Assembly (NCBI RefSeq): GCF_004745825.1
Contig: NZ_SRLA01000007.1
Coordinates: 124,001-188,000 of the forward strand
Length of the DNA stretch: 64,000 nt
Origin: Hymenobacter fodinae
GTDB taxonomy: Bacteria > Bacteroidota > Bacteroidia > Cytophagales > Hymenobacteraceae
Direction: 5' to 3'
Within the stretch, counting starts at the first letter, position 1. Every line of letters begins with the position of its first letter. The notes beneath the pieces were generated by a model. That model was not told the origin of the DNA. It saw nothing but the letters and a program-made list of their open reading frames with translations, and did not search any database. The translations under genes were made by a program, and so were the position numbers. This document shows, one piece after another, positions 1 through 9,446 of this stretch.

Positions 1-397
1 GGCGGGCCGGCAGGTTAATCCAAAACTGCAAAGCGTGGAGCACGCCGCCCGTAGCCTGGAAGTGTCGGCTCGGCTGTTCGTCGTGGATAATGCCCCAGCC
101 GGCTTTCATCCATTGCCCGCCGCCCGCTGCTGCTACGCCGTGGTGCCCGTAGCTGTCGTAGTGCTCTAGCTCACCACTCAGCACGTAGGTAAAGGTGGCA
201 ATGCCCCGGTGCGGATGCGCCCCCTCGCCGGTAGGTGCCTGCGGAAGCTGACTCTCAAACTTGGTGGGGTACACGTGGTCCAGGAAAACAAACGGCCCCA
301 CGGCGCCCACCATCCGACTGGGCAGCAACCGGTTAACCAGGAGCCTGCCTACTTTAGCATTGGTTCCTCCAAGCTGCGCAATGATGGGTTTAATCAT
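1..397 (-). CDS. Pirin family protein (3' part missing)
   Basis: The reverse strand reads from an ATG at 397 without a stop to the window edge, about 132 codons. The segment GPFVFLDHVYP, the cupin histidine cluster GAHPHRGIATFTYV and later GQWMKAGWGIIHDEQPS are typical of the N-terminal cupin domain of pirins, which bind a metal through such His/Glu residues; some members oxidise quercetin. The C-terminal half lies outside the window. It follows the two Crp/Fnr genes on the same strand, and an FNR-like palindrome sits 77 bp before the start codon, so Crp/Fnr control is likely. Family assignment is firm; substrate is unknown. Confidence 0.85.
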   Translation of the reverse strand, partial: MIKPIIAQLGGTNAKVGRLLVNRLLPSRMVGAVGPFVFLDHVYPTKFESQLPQAPTGEGAHPHRGIATFTYVLSGELEHYDSYGHHGVAAAGGGQWMKAGWGIIHDEQPSRHFQATGGVLHALQFWINLPAR

Positions 398-473
398 AGC
401 CTGCGGACTGTAAAGCAGCACTAGTTGGCGTGAGCTGCTGGTACAAAGGTGCCGAACCGCCTGACTCGCTGCC

Positions 474-487
474 TTGACTTTTATCAA
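474..487. promoter_or_regulatory. FNR-like palindrome upstream of pirin
   Basis: TTGACTTTTATCAA fits the TTGAT-N4-ATCAA form bound by Crp/Fnr regulators, with one changed base. It overlaps the stop codon of the preceding crp-like gene and lies 77 bp before the pirin ATG. Near-identical boxes occur at 17233, 18026 and 18185. Confidence 0.6.
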
Positions 488-1122
488 GAAAGCGAGGCGA
501 TGGGCAGCGCGTTTGACCGTAGCTGTTTGGCGCGGATGCGGCTCAGTGTTTCAGGCAGGATACCTAGGTAGGAAGCAATCAGATGGTGTGGAAAGCGACT
601 TAGGTAATCCGGGTGCTGGGTGACGAAGGCGGCGTAGCGCTCCTCGGCCGTGCACGAAATAGCCGCGTGCAGGCGCTTTTGGGTGGCAACTTCGTGGCGC
701 CGCTCTAGCTCGCGCATGAGCTCGGCCATGGCTGGCACCGTGCGGATGAGCGCTTGCAGTTGCGCGTGCGTTAGCAGCAGCAGATCCGAATCTTCCAGCG
801 CATCAATGTAGTAAGCGGAAGGCGTGAGTAGCACGCAGCTTTCCCGGTCCGCAATCCAGCCATTTTCGAGGCCAAAGCTGAGCAGGTGCTCCCCGCCCTT
901 GTCGTTGAGGCTGTACATGCGCAGCGCCCCTTTTAGCACAAAGGCGAAGTGCTTGCACACCTCGCCCGCTTGCAGCAAAAACCCTCTTTTCTTCAGATGC
1001 TTCGGTACCGTTACCGTACCAATGGCGGCCAGATCCGCGTCGGAAATGGGGGAGGCCAGTAAGGAGTCAACGTAGGTCCGAAAAGCCCGGGGCGCAGAAG
1101 TGCCAAGAGACGGTGAAAGCAT
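484..1122 (-). CDS. Crp/Fnr family transcriptional regulator (copy 1)
   Basis: A 212-residue protein with an N-terminal cyclic-nucleotide-binding-like beta barrel (about residues 25-125, KGALRMYSLNDKG) and a C-terminal winged helix whose recognition part reads ASYLGILPETLSRIR. No cysteine cluster for an Fe-S centre is visible, so the ligand is unknown. It is a tandem paralogue of the next gene, and both share an identical stretch including ISCTAEERYAAFVTQ, both in protein and almost fully in DNA. That suggests a recent duplication or gene conversion. The pirin gene follows. Together with its copy it is the natural candidate for reading the TTGAN6TCAA boxes. Confidence 0.88.
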   Translation of the reverse strand: MLSPSLGTSAPRAFRTYVDSLLASPISDADLAAIGTVTVPKHLKKRGFLLQAGEVCKHFAFVLKGALRMYSLNDKGGEHLLSFGLENGWIADRESCVLLTPSAYYIDALEDSDLLLLTHAQLQALIRTVPAMAELMRELERRHEVATQKRLHAAISCTAEERYAAFVTQHPDYLSRFPHHLIASYLGILPETLSRIRAKQLRSNALPIASLS

Positions 1123-1163
1123 AGCGAAAGGTCTGAATTCAAGTTATTGTCAGCTGCCTAACC

Positions 1164-1856
1164 TTAAGAGCCAGACGGTTCTGCTTTCAAGTGCGACAGC
1201 TTGGTGCGAATACGACTCAGCGTTTCGGGCGAAATACCCAGGTAAGAAGCAATCATTACCTGGGAAAAGCGGCGTACATAGTCGGGGTGCTGGGTGACGA
1301 AGGCGGCGTAGCGCTCCTCAGCTGTGCACGAAATAGCCGCGTGCAGGCGCTTTTGGGTTTCGATGGCATACTGCTCGTCCTGAATGCGCACCAGCTCGGC
1401 TACGAGCGGCACCTTGCGCACGAGCTCCTGCGCCTGGGGGCACCCAATGAGCAGCAGCTGCGAGTCTTCTAGCGCGTCGATGTAGTAAGGAGAGGGCGTA
1501 AGCTGCAACCAGCTTTCCCGGTCCCCGACCCACTTGTTCTCCACCCCAAACAGCTGAATGTGCTTGTTGCCTTTGGCGTCCACGGTGTAGACGCGCAGGG
1601 CACCCTGCACTACGAAGGCCTTGTGCCGACACACGTCACCTGCTCGCAGGAAAAACTGTTTGCGGCGGAGCTTATAAGGCAGCAGCGCGTCGCTGATCAA
1701 CGCGAAGTCGGCGTCGGAAACAGTCGAGCAGGTTTGCTGGTCGATATAGTTGCGTAAAGCCTGCATAGCATGAGCGGAGTAATGGATGTGGGCAGCTGCG
1801 TTCGGCACTAGGTAGCCCGAGCAGCGTTTACTCTCTGGTGCCTGCGCCAACTGCAT
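1164..1856 (-). CDS. Crp/Fnr family transcriptional regulator (copy 2)
   Basis: A 230-residue paralogue of the gene just downstream, 41 bp away on the same strand, with the same effector-barrel and winged-helix architecture (recognition segment ASYLGISPETLSRIR). The first 20-30 residues are not conserved between the copies. An internal ATG about 32 codons in (MQALRNYIDQQ), which lines up with the start of copy 1, may be the true start. The tandem arrangement, the shared DNA stretch near 1285-1360, and the nearby FNR-like boxes suggest two regulators with similar operators but different inputs. The effector is not deducible. Confidence 0.86.
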   Translation of the reverse strand: MQLAQAPESKRCSGYLVPNAAAHIHYSAHAMQALRNYIDQQTCSTVSDADFALISDALLPYKLRRKQFFLRAGDVCRHKAFVVQGALRVYTVDAKGNKHIQLFGVENKWVGDRESWLQLTPSPYYIDALEDSQLLLIGCPQAQELVRKVPLVAELVRIQDEQYAIETQKRLHAAISCTAEERYAAFVTQHPDYVRRFSQVMIASYLGISPETLSRIRTKLSHLKAEPSGS

Positions 1857-2031
1857 CTTCTGGCCAATGAGGAATCAAAAAGGACGCCCTACTGATCAGC
1901 TGCTGCCTAAGTTGCCAATGGAGTGCCAGCCACCGAGTCCACGCGCTTTTATATGATGTAAAATTCTATTTATCAGTAGGTTGTAATAAAATAATAGTTG
2001 ATCTTGTAGGCCGCTAAAAATCTCCATTCAA

Positions 2032-2054
2032 TTGGATTATCCAACATATTGGAG
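2032..2054 (+). promoter_or_regulatory. Composite TTGGA/TCCAA palindrome upstream of regulator A
   Basis: The pattern is TTGGA-N3-TCCAA-N4-TTGGAG, two overlapping palindromes. It lies 120 bp before the sigma-54-type regulator gene, in the 317 bp gap 1857-2173 that otherwise shows only AT-rich DNA and no gene. Related 25 bp copies with an N5 first spacer occur at 43219, 47230 and 47415. Confidence 0.5.
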
Positions 2055-2173
2055 ATTTATTTGGATAAATACCCCCTGTGCATCAGCTTTAGCAGGGTTA
2101 CTCCATCTTTGGGCTTTCGACCTTGGTGGGCGGCGGCCGTCTTTGACCATCAGCCACCTGCCTTTTTCTTCGC

Positions 2174-4687
2174 ATGCTTTCGCCTACCGCACCTACCCCT
2201 GCCCTCGCGCTAATTGTAGAGGATGAGTTTTTGATTGCTAACGACCTAGCTGGTATCCTGGAAAATGCCGGTTATCAGGTGCTTGGCCTAGCCGAATCGG
2301 GCGCGGAGGCGCGGGCGCTGGTAGCGGAAGCGCGGCCCACCGTGGTGCTGCTCGATATCTTCCTGAAGGGCTCCGAAACGGGCATTGAGCTAGCGCACTG
2401 GCTGAAGCAACAGGATATTCCCTTCGTATTCTTGTCAGCTAACCTGACGGACGACGTGCTGGAAACCGCCAAAGTAACCGAGCCCTATGGCTTTCTCAAC
2501 AAGCCCTTTCGGGAGCGAGATGTGCTGGCAGCCCTCGAAATTGCCCGCTACCGCCACGCGCACAGCCAGGAAGCCCAGCTCCGCCAGCAGCAGCAGACCC
2601 AAATGGCGGTGAACGATGCCCTGGTTACCCTGCACGACCGGCAACAGCTTTGCCAGGCCATCGCCACCCAGCTGGATCAGTTGGTGCCCTTTGAGTTGTT
2701 CAACTTGTGCATTAGCCTGCCCGAAGATCAAGCTTCTTATTGGATGATGCTGCGCAAGGCTGACTCAGGAACGTTTGAGCGGGTGCACCTGCCCGAGCTG
2801 CTCGGCCCGAATACGCCACCGGCGCTGTTGGAGCGGCTGAAGCAGCCCATCACCACGCTGCTAGCCGATCAGCAAGGAATCTTCGCGGGCGCTGCGTTCG
2901 AGGCGCTGGGGGAGCAGTACCCGACTGCCCAGGCCATCCGCACTACCTTTGGTATTCAGGCCATGGCCCTTTTCCCGGTGGTGCTCAAGCAGCGCTCGTT
3001 CATCAGCCTGCAACTCGGTAGTAAAACCCAGCGCTTCACCGCCGATGACTACGCCGCCATTGGCCTCGTCATTCCCCAAATTGCCCTCGCCCTGGATAAC
3101 TTGTTGGCTTATGAAAAAATAGAAATCCGGGAGCGGTTCAAGGCCGCGGAGCTAACCGTGGCGGGCACTTTTCGGAACGGCCGCGACATTGCCGAAATCG
3201 CGCCTAAGGTGGCACTAGCTCTCAATGGGTTGCTGCCCATTGACCTGCTCAGCTTCTACCGAGTAGGAAAAGTGCTGGGCACCGCCCACGTGATGGATGC
3301 CACTGTCATCAAGCAACAGGGTCAGTTTCGGTTGGTAGCCACCGAAGATCTGCTGCCCGATAAGGCTTCCTGGCAGGAGTGGGAGCAAACCACCGCTGCG
3401 ATGGAGCCGTGGCTGCTACAGCCCACGTTGAACGTGGGGGAGGCCGCCGCGCAGGTAAGTGAGCGGAACTGGGTAACGCGCTACTACCGGGACTGGCTAC
3501 AGCTTAAATCATCTATGTATGTGCCCATTGCGCTGAAAGACCAACCGGTGGCGGTGCTCGTGGTGGCGAGTAGGGTCGCCTATGCGTTCACAGCCAAGGA
3601 TTTGCAAATGCTCCAGGAACTAGCCAACCAGCTGGCCCTGGCGTTGGAAAACCTTTTGGCTTATGAGCGCATTCGCCTATTGAGCGAGCAGCTCGAGCAG
3701 GAGAAAACCTACCTCAGCGAGGAAATCAAGTTCAATCACAACTTCGAGGAAATCATTGGCACCAGCTCGGCGCTCTTGGCCGTGCTGCGGGGCGTCGAGC
3801 AGGTAGCCCCTACCGATGCTACCGTGCTGCTGCTGGGCGAAACCGGCACCGGCAAGGAGCTGATTGCCCGCGCCATCCACAACCGCTCGGGCCGGCGCAC
3901 CCGCACCATGGTGAAGGTAAACTGCGCCGCCCTGCCCCCGCAGCTCATGGAGTCGGAGCTGTTTGGGCACGAGAAGGGCAGCTACACCGGCGCTACTGAG
4001 CGGCGCGTGGGCAAGTTTGAGCTAGCCCACGGCAGCACCATTTTTCTCGACGAAATGGGCGAGCTGCCCCTGGAGCTCCAAGCCAAATTGCTGCGCGTGC
4101 TGCAGGAAAAAGAGCTGGAGCGCATCGGCGGTAAGGGCCCCATCAAGGTCGATGTGCGCATCATTGCGGCCACCAACCGCAACCTAGCCGAGGAAGTAGC
4201 CGCCGGCCGCTTCCGCGCCGATTTGTATTACCGGCTCAACGTGTTTCCCCTGGTGCTGCCCGCTCTCCGGGAGCGGCGCGCCGATCTGCGGCCCTTGGCC
4301 ACGCATTTTCTGCACAAGTTCAGCACGAAGCTCGGCAAACCCTTCACCAGCATTGCTAACCCCTCTTTGCAGCAGATCGAGCAGTACCATTGGCCCGGCA
4401 ATATTCGGGAGCTGGAAAACGTGCTGGAGCGGGCCGCCATTCTCTCCACTCCGCCGGTGCTGCTGCTGGCCGAGCCCCTCGTGCCCGCGGCCCCGCTTCC
4501 TAGCCCCATCCGGCCCATGCAGGATACCATGCGCGACACCATCCTCGAGGCTTTGGCGCAAACCAACTACCGCATACGGGGGCCGCGCGGGGCGGCGGTA
4601 CTACTAGGGGTGAAGGCCACCACGCTGGAAGCGCGCATGAAAAAGCTGGGCATTCCTTCGGGCAAAGAGAGCCGCGTCAAGGAGTAA
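2174..4687 (+). CDS. Sigma-54-type response regulator with GAF domains (regulator A)
   Basis: An 837-residue protein. Residues 12-130 form a receiver domain with IVEDE, the phospho-acceptor Asp61 (VLLDIFLKG) and Lys110. Two GAF-like segments follow to about residue 510. Residues about 525-760 are an AAA+ sigma-54 interaction domain: Walker A GETGTGKE near residue 555, a GSYTGA loop in place of the usual GAFTGA near 602, and FLDEMGE. A helix-turn-helix segment ends the protein. It should activate sigma-54 promoters when phosphorylated. It faces the tetratricopeptide kinase gene, whose 3' end is 9 bp away, and has a close paralogue at 43558-46074. The Phe-to-Tyr change in the GAFTGA loop is visible; its effect is unknown. 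Confidence 0.9.
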   Translation: MLSPTAPTPALALIVEDEFLIANDLAGILENAGYQVLGLAESGAEARALVAEARPTVVLLDIFLKGSETGIELAHWLKQQDIPFVFLSANLTDDVLETAKVTEPYGFLNKPFRERDVLAALEIARYRHAHSQEAQLRQQQQTQMAVNDALVTLHDRQQLCQAIATQLDQLVPFELFNLCISLPEDQASYWMMLRKADSGTFERVHLPELLGPNTPPALLERLKQPITTLLADQQGIFAGAAFEALGEQYPTAQAIRTTFGIQAMALFPVVLKQRSFISLQLGSKTQRFTADDYAAIGLVIPQIALALDNLLAYEKIEIRERFKAAELTVAGTFRNGRDIAEIAPKVALALNGLLPIDLLSFYRVGKVLGTAHVMDATVIKQQGQFRLVATEDLLPDKASWQEWEQTTAAMEPWLLQPTLNVGEAAAQVSERNWVTRYYRDWLQLKSSMYVPIALKDQPVAVLVVASRVAYAFTAKDLQMLQELANQLALALENLLAYERIRLLSEQLEQEKTYLSEEIKFNHNFEEIIGTSSALLAVLRGVEQVAPTDATVLLLGETGTGKELIARAIHNRSGRRTRTMVKVNCAALPPQLMESELFGHEKGSYTGATERRVGKFELAHGSTIFLDEMGELPLELQAKLLRVLQEKELERIGGKGPIKVDVRIIAATNRNLAEEVAAGRFRADLYYRLNVFPLVLPALRERRADLRPLATHFLHKFSTKLGKPFTSIANPSLQQIEQYHWPGNIRELENVLERAAILSTPPVLLLAEPLVPAAPLPSPIRPMQDTMRDTILEALAQTNYRIRGPRGAAVLLGVKATTLEARMKKLGIPSGKESRVKE

Positions 4688-4696
4688 CGGGCTTGC

Positions 4697-7003
4697 TTAC
4701 ACAGCTTCGGCGGGCACGGGCTTTTTGCTTGTGTCAAACTGCAAGCTAATGCGTACGCCGTCGGCCGCAGTCACTAGTAGCTGACCATCCAGCTGGTGGC
4801 TCAATCCTTTAATAATGACCATGCCGAGGCTACGGCTACGCTGCAGGTCGAAGCCCGACGGCAGGCCGACCCCGTCGTCGGTGATGGTGAGCTGGTATTG
4901 TTGCGGTGCCAAGCGGGCCAGGCTGACCGTGAGCGTGCCGCGCCGAGGCGGCGGGAAGGCGTGCTTAAGTGCATTGGTCACGGCCTCGTTGATAATGAGG
5001 CCTAGGGGCGTGGCCAACGTAGTTTCCAGCTCAATGGGAGCTAGGTCCAGCTGCGTGTGCACTGAGCGCTGACGGTCGAAGGACTCAACCAGGTACGTCA
5101 CGATTTCGCGGCTGTAGTCGGCCATGTTCACGCGGCCAATGTGGTCGGCTTGGTAGAGCTTCTGGTGCAGCAGAGCCATAATTTGCACCCGATTTTGGCT
5201 CTCGCGGATAGCGGCCACCGCCTGGGGGTCAAGCAGGTGGCGCGACTGGGTAGCCAGCAGGCTGCTGACTACTTGCAGGTTGTTCTTCACCCGGTGATGA
5301 ATTTCCTTGAGCATCCAATCCTTTTCCACCAGTAGCTCCTGTCGTTCTTCCAGCAGCAGGTCTTTCTCCCCCAGCACTTGTTCGAGAGCTTCGTTCTTGC
5401 GGTGAATCTCTGCTTGCTGAGCTTCCAACGCGTGCTGCTTCTGCTCCAGCAAACGCGTACTGCGCTGCTTGAGACGGTAGCGGTTGTAGCCCAGGCCCAG
5501 CACTAACACCAATAGGATGGCGCCCCCGAGCACGGCATTTCGCTGAAGCTCGCGCTGCCGAATGGTCATCTGCTGCATCTGCGTCTGTTTGGTGAGCAGG
5601 GCAATGCTTTGCTCGCGCTTTTCGGTGTCGTACTGAACCTGCAAGGCGGCCATCTGCTTGCTGTTCATCTCGCTGAAAATACTGTCGTTGATGGCTTTGT
5701 AGCGTTTGTAGTAGGCAATGGCGGAGGATAGATTTCCTTGGGCCGAATCAACTTTATACAGGAGCAAGCACGCGTGGGCCATGCTGCTCCGGGTAAGCAC
5801 TACCTGGCCCGTCGCCAATGATTTAAGCAGATAAGCCCGCGCTTTGGGGTATTGCTTGGTAGCCAAGCAGCAAGCCCCAACGGTCAGGTAGGCCCCGTGC
5901 AGCACGCGGTAATCAGAAGTGACATCTTTGCTTTTGAGGTAGGCTTCTATGTGCTGGCAATAGGTAGTAGCCAGGGCGTACTGCTTGGTGCGCAGGTAGC
6001 AACTCACCAACCCTTGGTCCACCTTCAGCCGGGAGAAATCATCCTGGGGCGGATACGCCTTGCTTTTTTCAAGAATGAGCGCCAGGGCCTCCTGCGGCCG
6101 ATTCTCCGCCAGCAAGACCCGGGCAATAGTTGAGGCTAAACCCAGCGCCGTATCGTTGTAATGGTTGGCTTCCGCGCTGCGCATGGCTAGCCGGTAGTAC
6201 TGAATGATCTTATCCCGCTGGTCGAACTGCTGGTACACGGCGCCGACCCGCATGTAGTACGTGCACAGCATCAGGGTATCCTGGCTGCGCTTGGCACTGG
6301 CCACGGCTGCTAGCGCGTATTGGAGGGCCTCTTTATAATTGCCCAGCGCATCATTGGTGGCGGCCAGCAGATCGAGGGAAGAATGCTGCTTGCTATAGCC
6401 GGCCGCTTTATACAAGGCCAGGCTACGGAGCAACACTTCCTTCGCCCGCGCCGGTTTACCCTGCATTAAGTACGCGTCCGCCAGTTCTCGCAGCACCCTA
6501 GCCTCCTGCACCGGGTCGTGCACATCTCCAAACAGCCTGATAGCCTGCTCGAAGCACTGAATCCGCTGCGGGTGGAGCGCCATCGATTTCTCGTAGGTTT
6601 CGCTGAGTAGATACCAGCCAATAGCTTCCCGGCGCCGGTCGTGCCGCTGCTGGCTGCGCGCCAACGCCTGTAAAACCACTTCCCGGCCTCCCGGGTCTTT
6701 GCGCAGTAAATACCCTAGCGCGTAGTCAGCATCTATTTGTCCGGCAGCATAGTGTAAGGACTTGCTCAAGGCCTGCGCCTGGCGAATGCACCGCGCTATG
6801 GTGTCCGGCTTCTGCAGGTAGTAGTAGCGCGACGTCAAATCATTGCTGAACTGCACCAGTAGCTTGACGCGGTTGGTATCGGGCGCGCTGCGCCGCAGCC
6901 TATGCAGCAGGCGATCGGCTTCAGTCTTAGGCAGGATGGGGTAATAAGGCTCCGCTTGGCTGGTGAAGGCAATCAGCAACAAGAGCACCAAGACGTATTT
7001 CAC
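4697..7003 (-). CDS. Tetratricopeptide sensor histidine kinase (kinase A)
   Basis: About 768 residues: signal or anchor segment, a long periplasmic tetratricopeptide region (to about residue 470), one membrane helix (VLGGAILLVLVLGLGY), a coiled linker, an H-box KEIHHRVKNNLQ (His near residue 569) of the HisKA_2 type, and an ATPase domain with NEAVTNAL and DDGVGLPSG. I chose the GTG at 7003 because the resulting N-terminus (KYVLVLLLL...AEPYYP) aligns with that of the paralogue at 52912; an ATG at 7072 in the same frame is the alternative. It follows the TlpA-like gene on the same strand and converges on regulator A, its likely partner. The signal sensed is unknown. Confidence 0.88.
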   Translation of the reverse strand: MKYVLVLLLLIAFTSQAEPYYPILPKTEADRLLHRLRRSAPDTNRVKLLVQFSNDLTSRYYYLQKPDTIARCIRQAQALSKSLHYAAGQIDADYALGYLLRKDPGGREVVLQALARSQQRHDRRREAIGWYLLSETYEKSMALHPQRIQCFEQAIRLFGDVHDPVQEARVLRELADAYLMQGKPARAKEVLLRSLALYKAAGYSKQHSSLDLLAATNDALGNYKEALQYALAAVASAKRSQDTLMLCTYYMRVGAVYQQFDQRDKIIQYYRLAMRSAEANHYNDTALGLASTIARVLLAENRPQEALALILEKSKAYPPQDDFSRLKVDQGLVSCYLRTKQYALATTYCQHIEAYLKSKDVTSDYRVLHGAYLTVGACCLATKQYPKARAYLLKSLATGQVVLTRSSMAHACLLLYKVDSAQGNLSSAIAYYKRYKAINDSIFSEMNSKQMAALQVQYDTEKREQSIALLTKQTQMQQMTIRQRELQRNAVLGGAILLVLVLGLGYNRYRLKQRSTRLLEQKQHALEAQQAEIHRKNEALEQVLGEKDLLLEERQELLVEKDWMLKEIHHRVKNNLQVVSSLLATQSRHLLDPQAVAAIRESQNRVQIMALLHQKLYQADHIGRVNMADYSREIVTYLVESFDRQRSVHTQLDLAPIELETTLATPLGLIINEAVTNALKHAFPPPRRGTLTVSLARLAPQQYQLTITDDGVGLPSGFDLQRSRSLGMVIIKGLSHQLDGQLLVTAADGVRISLQFDTSKKPVPAEAV

Positions 7004-7090
7004 GGATCGAAATAGGAAGCGGGAAAGCGTGAATAGATCAGAAGGGTAATGGTTAAGATACAACAAACGCAACCATTCGTAAGTAAAGAC

Positions 7091-8233
7091 TTAGCTCTTG
7101 CCCAGCAGCTCGGCAAGTTTTTGCTTGAGGGTCTCCCCGCGCAGGTTAGTCGCTACGATGCGCCCTGCGGGGTCGAGCAGAAAGTTCTGCGGGATGGTTT
7201 GCACCCCGTAGGCCTCGGCCGCCGCGTTGGGGCGGGTCAGGTCCGAGACTTGCAGCCACGGCAGGCCGTCGGCGGCAATTGCTTTCACCCAGGCCTCCCG
7301 GGCGCCGGGCCGGTCCAGCGACACGCCAAGCACTGTGAAGCCTTTGTCTTTGTACTGGGCGTAGGTTTTAACCAGGTTGGGATTTTCCTCGCGGCAGGGG
7401 CCGCACCAGGAAGCCCAGAAGTCAATCAGCACGTATTTGCCCCGCAACTCCGAGAGCCTAACGGGCTTGCCCTCGGGCGTATGCTGCACAAAGTCGGGCG
7501 CGAGGGCCCCGATGGCTACCCGCTGCAGCGCGGCAATCTGCTGCCCTAAGCGCTGCCCGATGGGCGAGCGGCGCAGGGTAGGGGCTAAGGTTTGATACAG
7601 GCGGGCAAACGACTCTACTTCGGGTGTAGGGCCGCCGTAGTGTTGCAGGGCAAATAAGCTAAAGCGGCTGCTCGGGTGAGCCTGAATATAAGCTGCGTAG
7701 GCCTGCCGTTGCTGTAACTCCAGGGCTGCCAGCCTAGCTTCTGTGGCGGCGGCGTAGGCCGAATCTTGGCGGCGCTCGGCGGGCTGCGCGGCAAACTCCT
7801 GCCGAATAGCGTCTTGTTGATCTTGTAGCGGCTTCAGGCTCACGGCCAGCGCGTTGCTTTCCGAGTTCAGCGGCGTGCCCGTGGCAACCGCCTGTCGCGC
7901 CGAATCAGGAGTTGTAATGGTAATGGAGCCTTCTTCCAGAAAAAACGGGGCGGCATTTTCGGTCGGCCGGTAGGGGGCTCCTCGGTAGGTAAAGCTAAGT
8001 AGCGCCGGCACGGGTTCGGGCAGCGCCCCCCGGAACTGGAAGCGCCCGTGCTCCACCCGAGCCGAATCCAGCACCCGAACTTTGTGGAGAATATAAAAGA
8101 GGTACACCCGGCTCACACCCGCTTTAGGATTGAGCTGACCTTTCACCGTGTACGCTTCTGGCTGGTTGCCAGCGGTTTGTGCTGGGGAAAGGAAGGGAAG
8201 CAGAATCAGCAGAATACTGAGTAAGGACTTCAT
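7091..8233 (-). CDS. TlpA-like thiol-disulfide oxidoreductase with DUF4369 domain
   Basis: A 380-residue exported protein: signal peptide (MKSLLSILLILLPFLSPAQ), an N-terminal DUF4369-like beta domain (about 25-130), a helical linker, and a C-terminal AhpC/TlpA thioredoxin domain with the redox motif WASWCGPCREENPNL and the cis-proline segment TIPQNF. Such proteins are common in Bacteroidota and reduce disulfides in the periplasm; the partner is unknown. Kinase A follows on the same strand after a short gap, so the two may be co-transcribed and the kinase may respond to periplasmic thiol state; that link is inference. Confidence 0.9.
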   Translation of the reverse strand: MKSLLSILLILLPFLSPAQTAGNQPEAYTVKGQLNPKAGVSRVYLFYILHKVRVLDSARVEHGRFQFRGALPEPVPALLSFTYRGAPYRPTENAAPFFLEEGSITITTPDSARQAVATGTPLNSESNALAVSLKPLQDQQDAIRQEFAAQPAERRQDSAYAAATEARLAALELQQRQAYAAYIQAHPSSRFSLFALQHYGGPTPEVESFARLYQTLAPTLRRSPIGQRLGQQIAALQRVAIGALAPDFVQHTPEGKPVRLSELRGKYVLIDFWASWCGPCREENPNLVKTYAQYKDKGFTVLGVSLDRPGAREAWVKAIAADGLPWLQVSDLTRPNAAAEAYGVQTIPQNFLLDPAGRIVATNLRGETLKQKLAELLGKS

Positions 8234-8279
8234 GGAAGAGTTTAAAAAGAAGTTGTTGACGGCGCCATCTAGGCCTTAT

Positions 8280-9398
8280 CTATTCTACCCCTAGGCCACT
8301 TTGCCAAGCAATCTGCTTGCCCTGGGCGAAGAGCTTGCGGGCTTGTCGTTGCCGGTCGCTGTTCCAATGTGCTAGGGCAGCCTCCAGGGTGCTATGATAG
8401 TGCAGGGATTCGGCCAAGGCAATGGCATCCTGGTACGCCTTCGACGTGCCCGACCCCGTTTGCGGCGGCACCACGAAAGCCGCGTCACCTAGGATGGCAA
8501 CGCGGCCCTCGTACATCTTCGGTACCAGTAGCTCCATCACCGCTTGGAGGAAAGGCTGCTCTGTTTTAGCTACGATGCGCTGGAACACGGCGGGTAGGTG
8601 CTCCTCGGCTAAGTGCGTGATGCGGGCTAGGCTGTTGGCACTCAAGAAAGAAGGTGGCACGCTCGATGGTCGGGCCCGGCCGTCTTTGTCGCGCAGCAGC
8701 TCGGCTAGCTCCAATGCGGGCGTGTTGGCCGCCCAGGCCCAATTCAGCAGGCGACGGCCGGGCGTTACTTCGCCGCTGTCGCCGGGCACCAGGTAGGCCA
8801 GGATGCGGGCGTGCTCGTAGGGAAAGAAGGTGATGCCGTTGGCGAACAAGGCTACTTCGGCCGGCGTCAGCTCGGGCTCCGGCACCAGACCCCGGTATAC
8901 GAGGTAGCCGGCGTAGCTAGGCTCCACTGCCGGCAGCAAGTAGTGCCGCACGGCCGATTGGTAGCCATCCGCACCGATCAGCAAATCCCCGCTGACTTCG
9001 GTGCCGTTGGTGAAGGTGGCAGTGGCTTGGGTGGCATCCTGGGCTACGTGCGCCAGCTGGTGCGAGAAGTGGTAGTGGTCGGCGGGGAAATGGGCTTTCA
9101 AGTGCTTCCACAGATGATTCCAGGAGGTGAAAGAACCACTAAGGGGGTACTTGAGCGCCACCCGCCCCGTGTGGTCGAGCACCTGCCCATGGGTAGCCGG
9201 CACGCCGAAAAGCTCCCTGGCAATGAGGTTGTGCTCGATGAGGTAATTCATCAGATCGGGCTGCACCACTAGCCCCGCACCCCGGCTCTCGATGGTCGCC
9301 GCCGACCGTTCGTAGATGGCCACGTCGTAGCCTTTGCAGCGCAAGGCTATGCCCGCGCACAAGCCCGCCATCGAGCCTCCGATAACCATGATTTTCAT
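8280..9398 (-). CDS. FAD-dependent monooxygenase
   Basis: A 372-residue flavoprotein of the aromatic-hydroxylase type. The N-terminal Rossmann motif IGGSMAGLCAGIAL binds the FAD adenosine, ending in an acidic residue (IYERS). The segment LIGADGYQSAVR is the DG motif for FAD/NAD(P)H, and GDAAFVVPPQTGSGTSKAYQDA is the GD motif that contacts the flavin ribityl chain. It most resembles dihydroxypyridine/salicylate-type hydroxylases, but the substrate cannot be read. It sits in a minus-strand run of redox genes, 46 bp before the TlpA-like gene. Confidence 0.85.
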   Translation of the reverse strand: MKIMVIGGSMAGLCAGIALRCKGYDVAIYERSAATIESRGAGLVVQPDLMNYLIEHNLIARELFGVPATHGQVLDHTGRVALKYPLSGSFTSWNHLWKHLKAHFPADHYHFSHQLAHVAQDATQATATFTNGTEVSGDLLIGADGYQSAVRHYLLPAVEPSYAGYLVYRGLVPEPELTPAEVALFANGITFFPYEHARILAYLVPGDSGEVTPGRRLLNWAWAANTPALELAELLRDKDGRARPSSVPPSFLSANSLARITHLAEEHLPAVFQRIVAKTEQPFLQAVMELLVPKMYEGRVAILGDAAFVVPPQTGSGTSKAYQDAIALAESLHYHSTLEAALAHWNSDRQRQARKLFAQGKQIAWQSGLGVE

Positions 9399-9446
9399 AA
9401 AACTGACGCAATGAACCCTAGAGCGAAGCTTGAGCAGGACTTTCGT

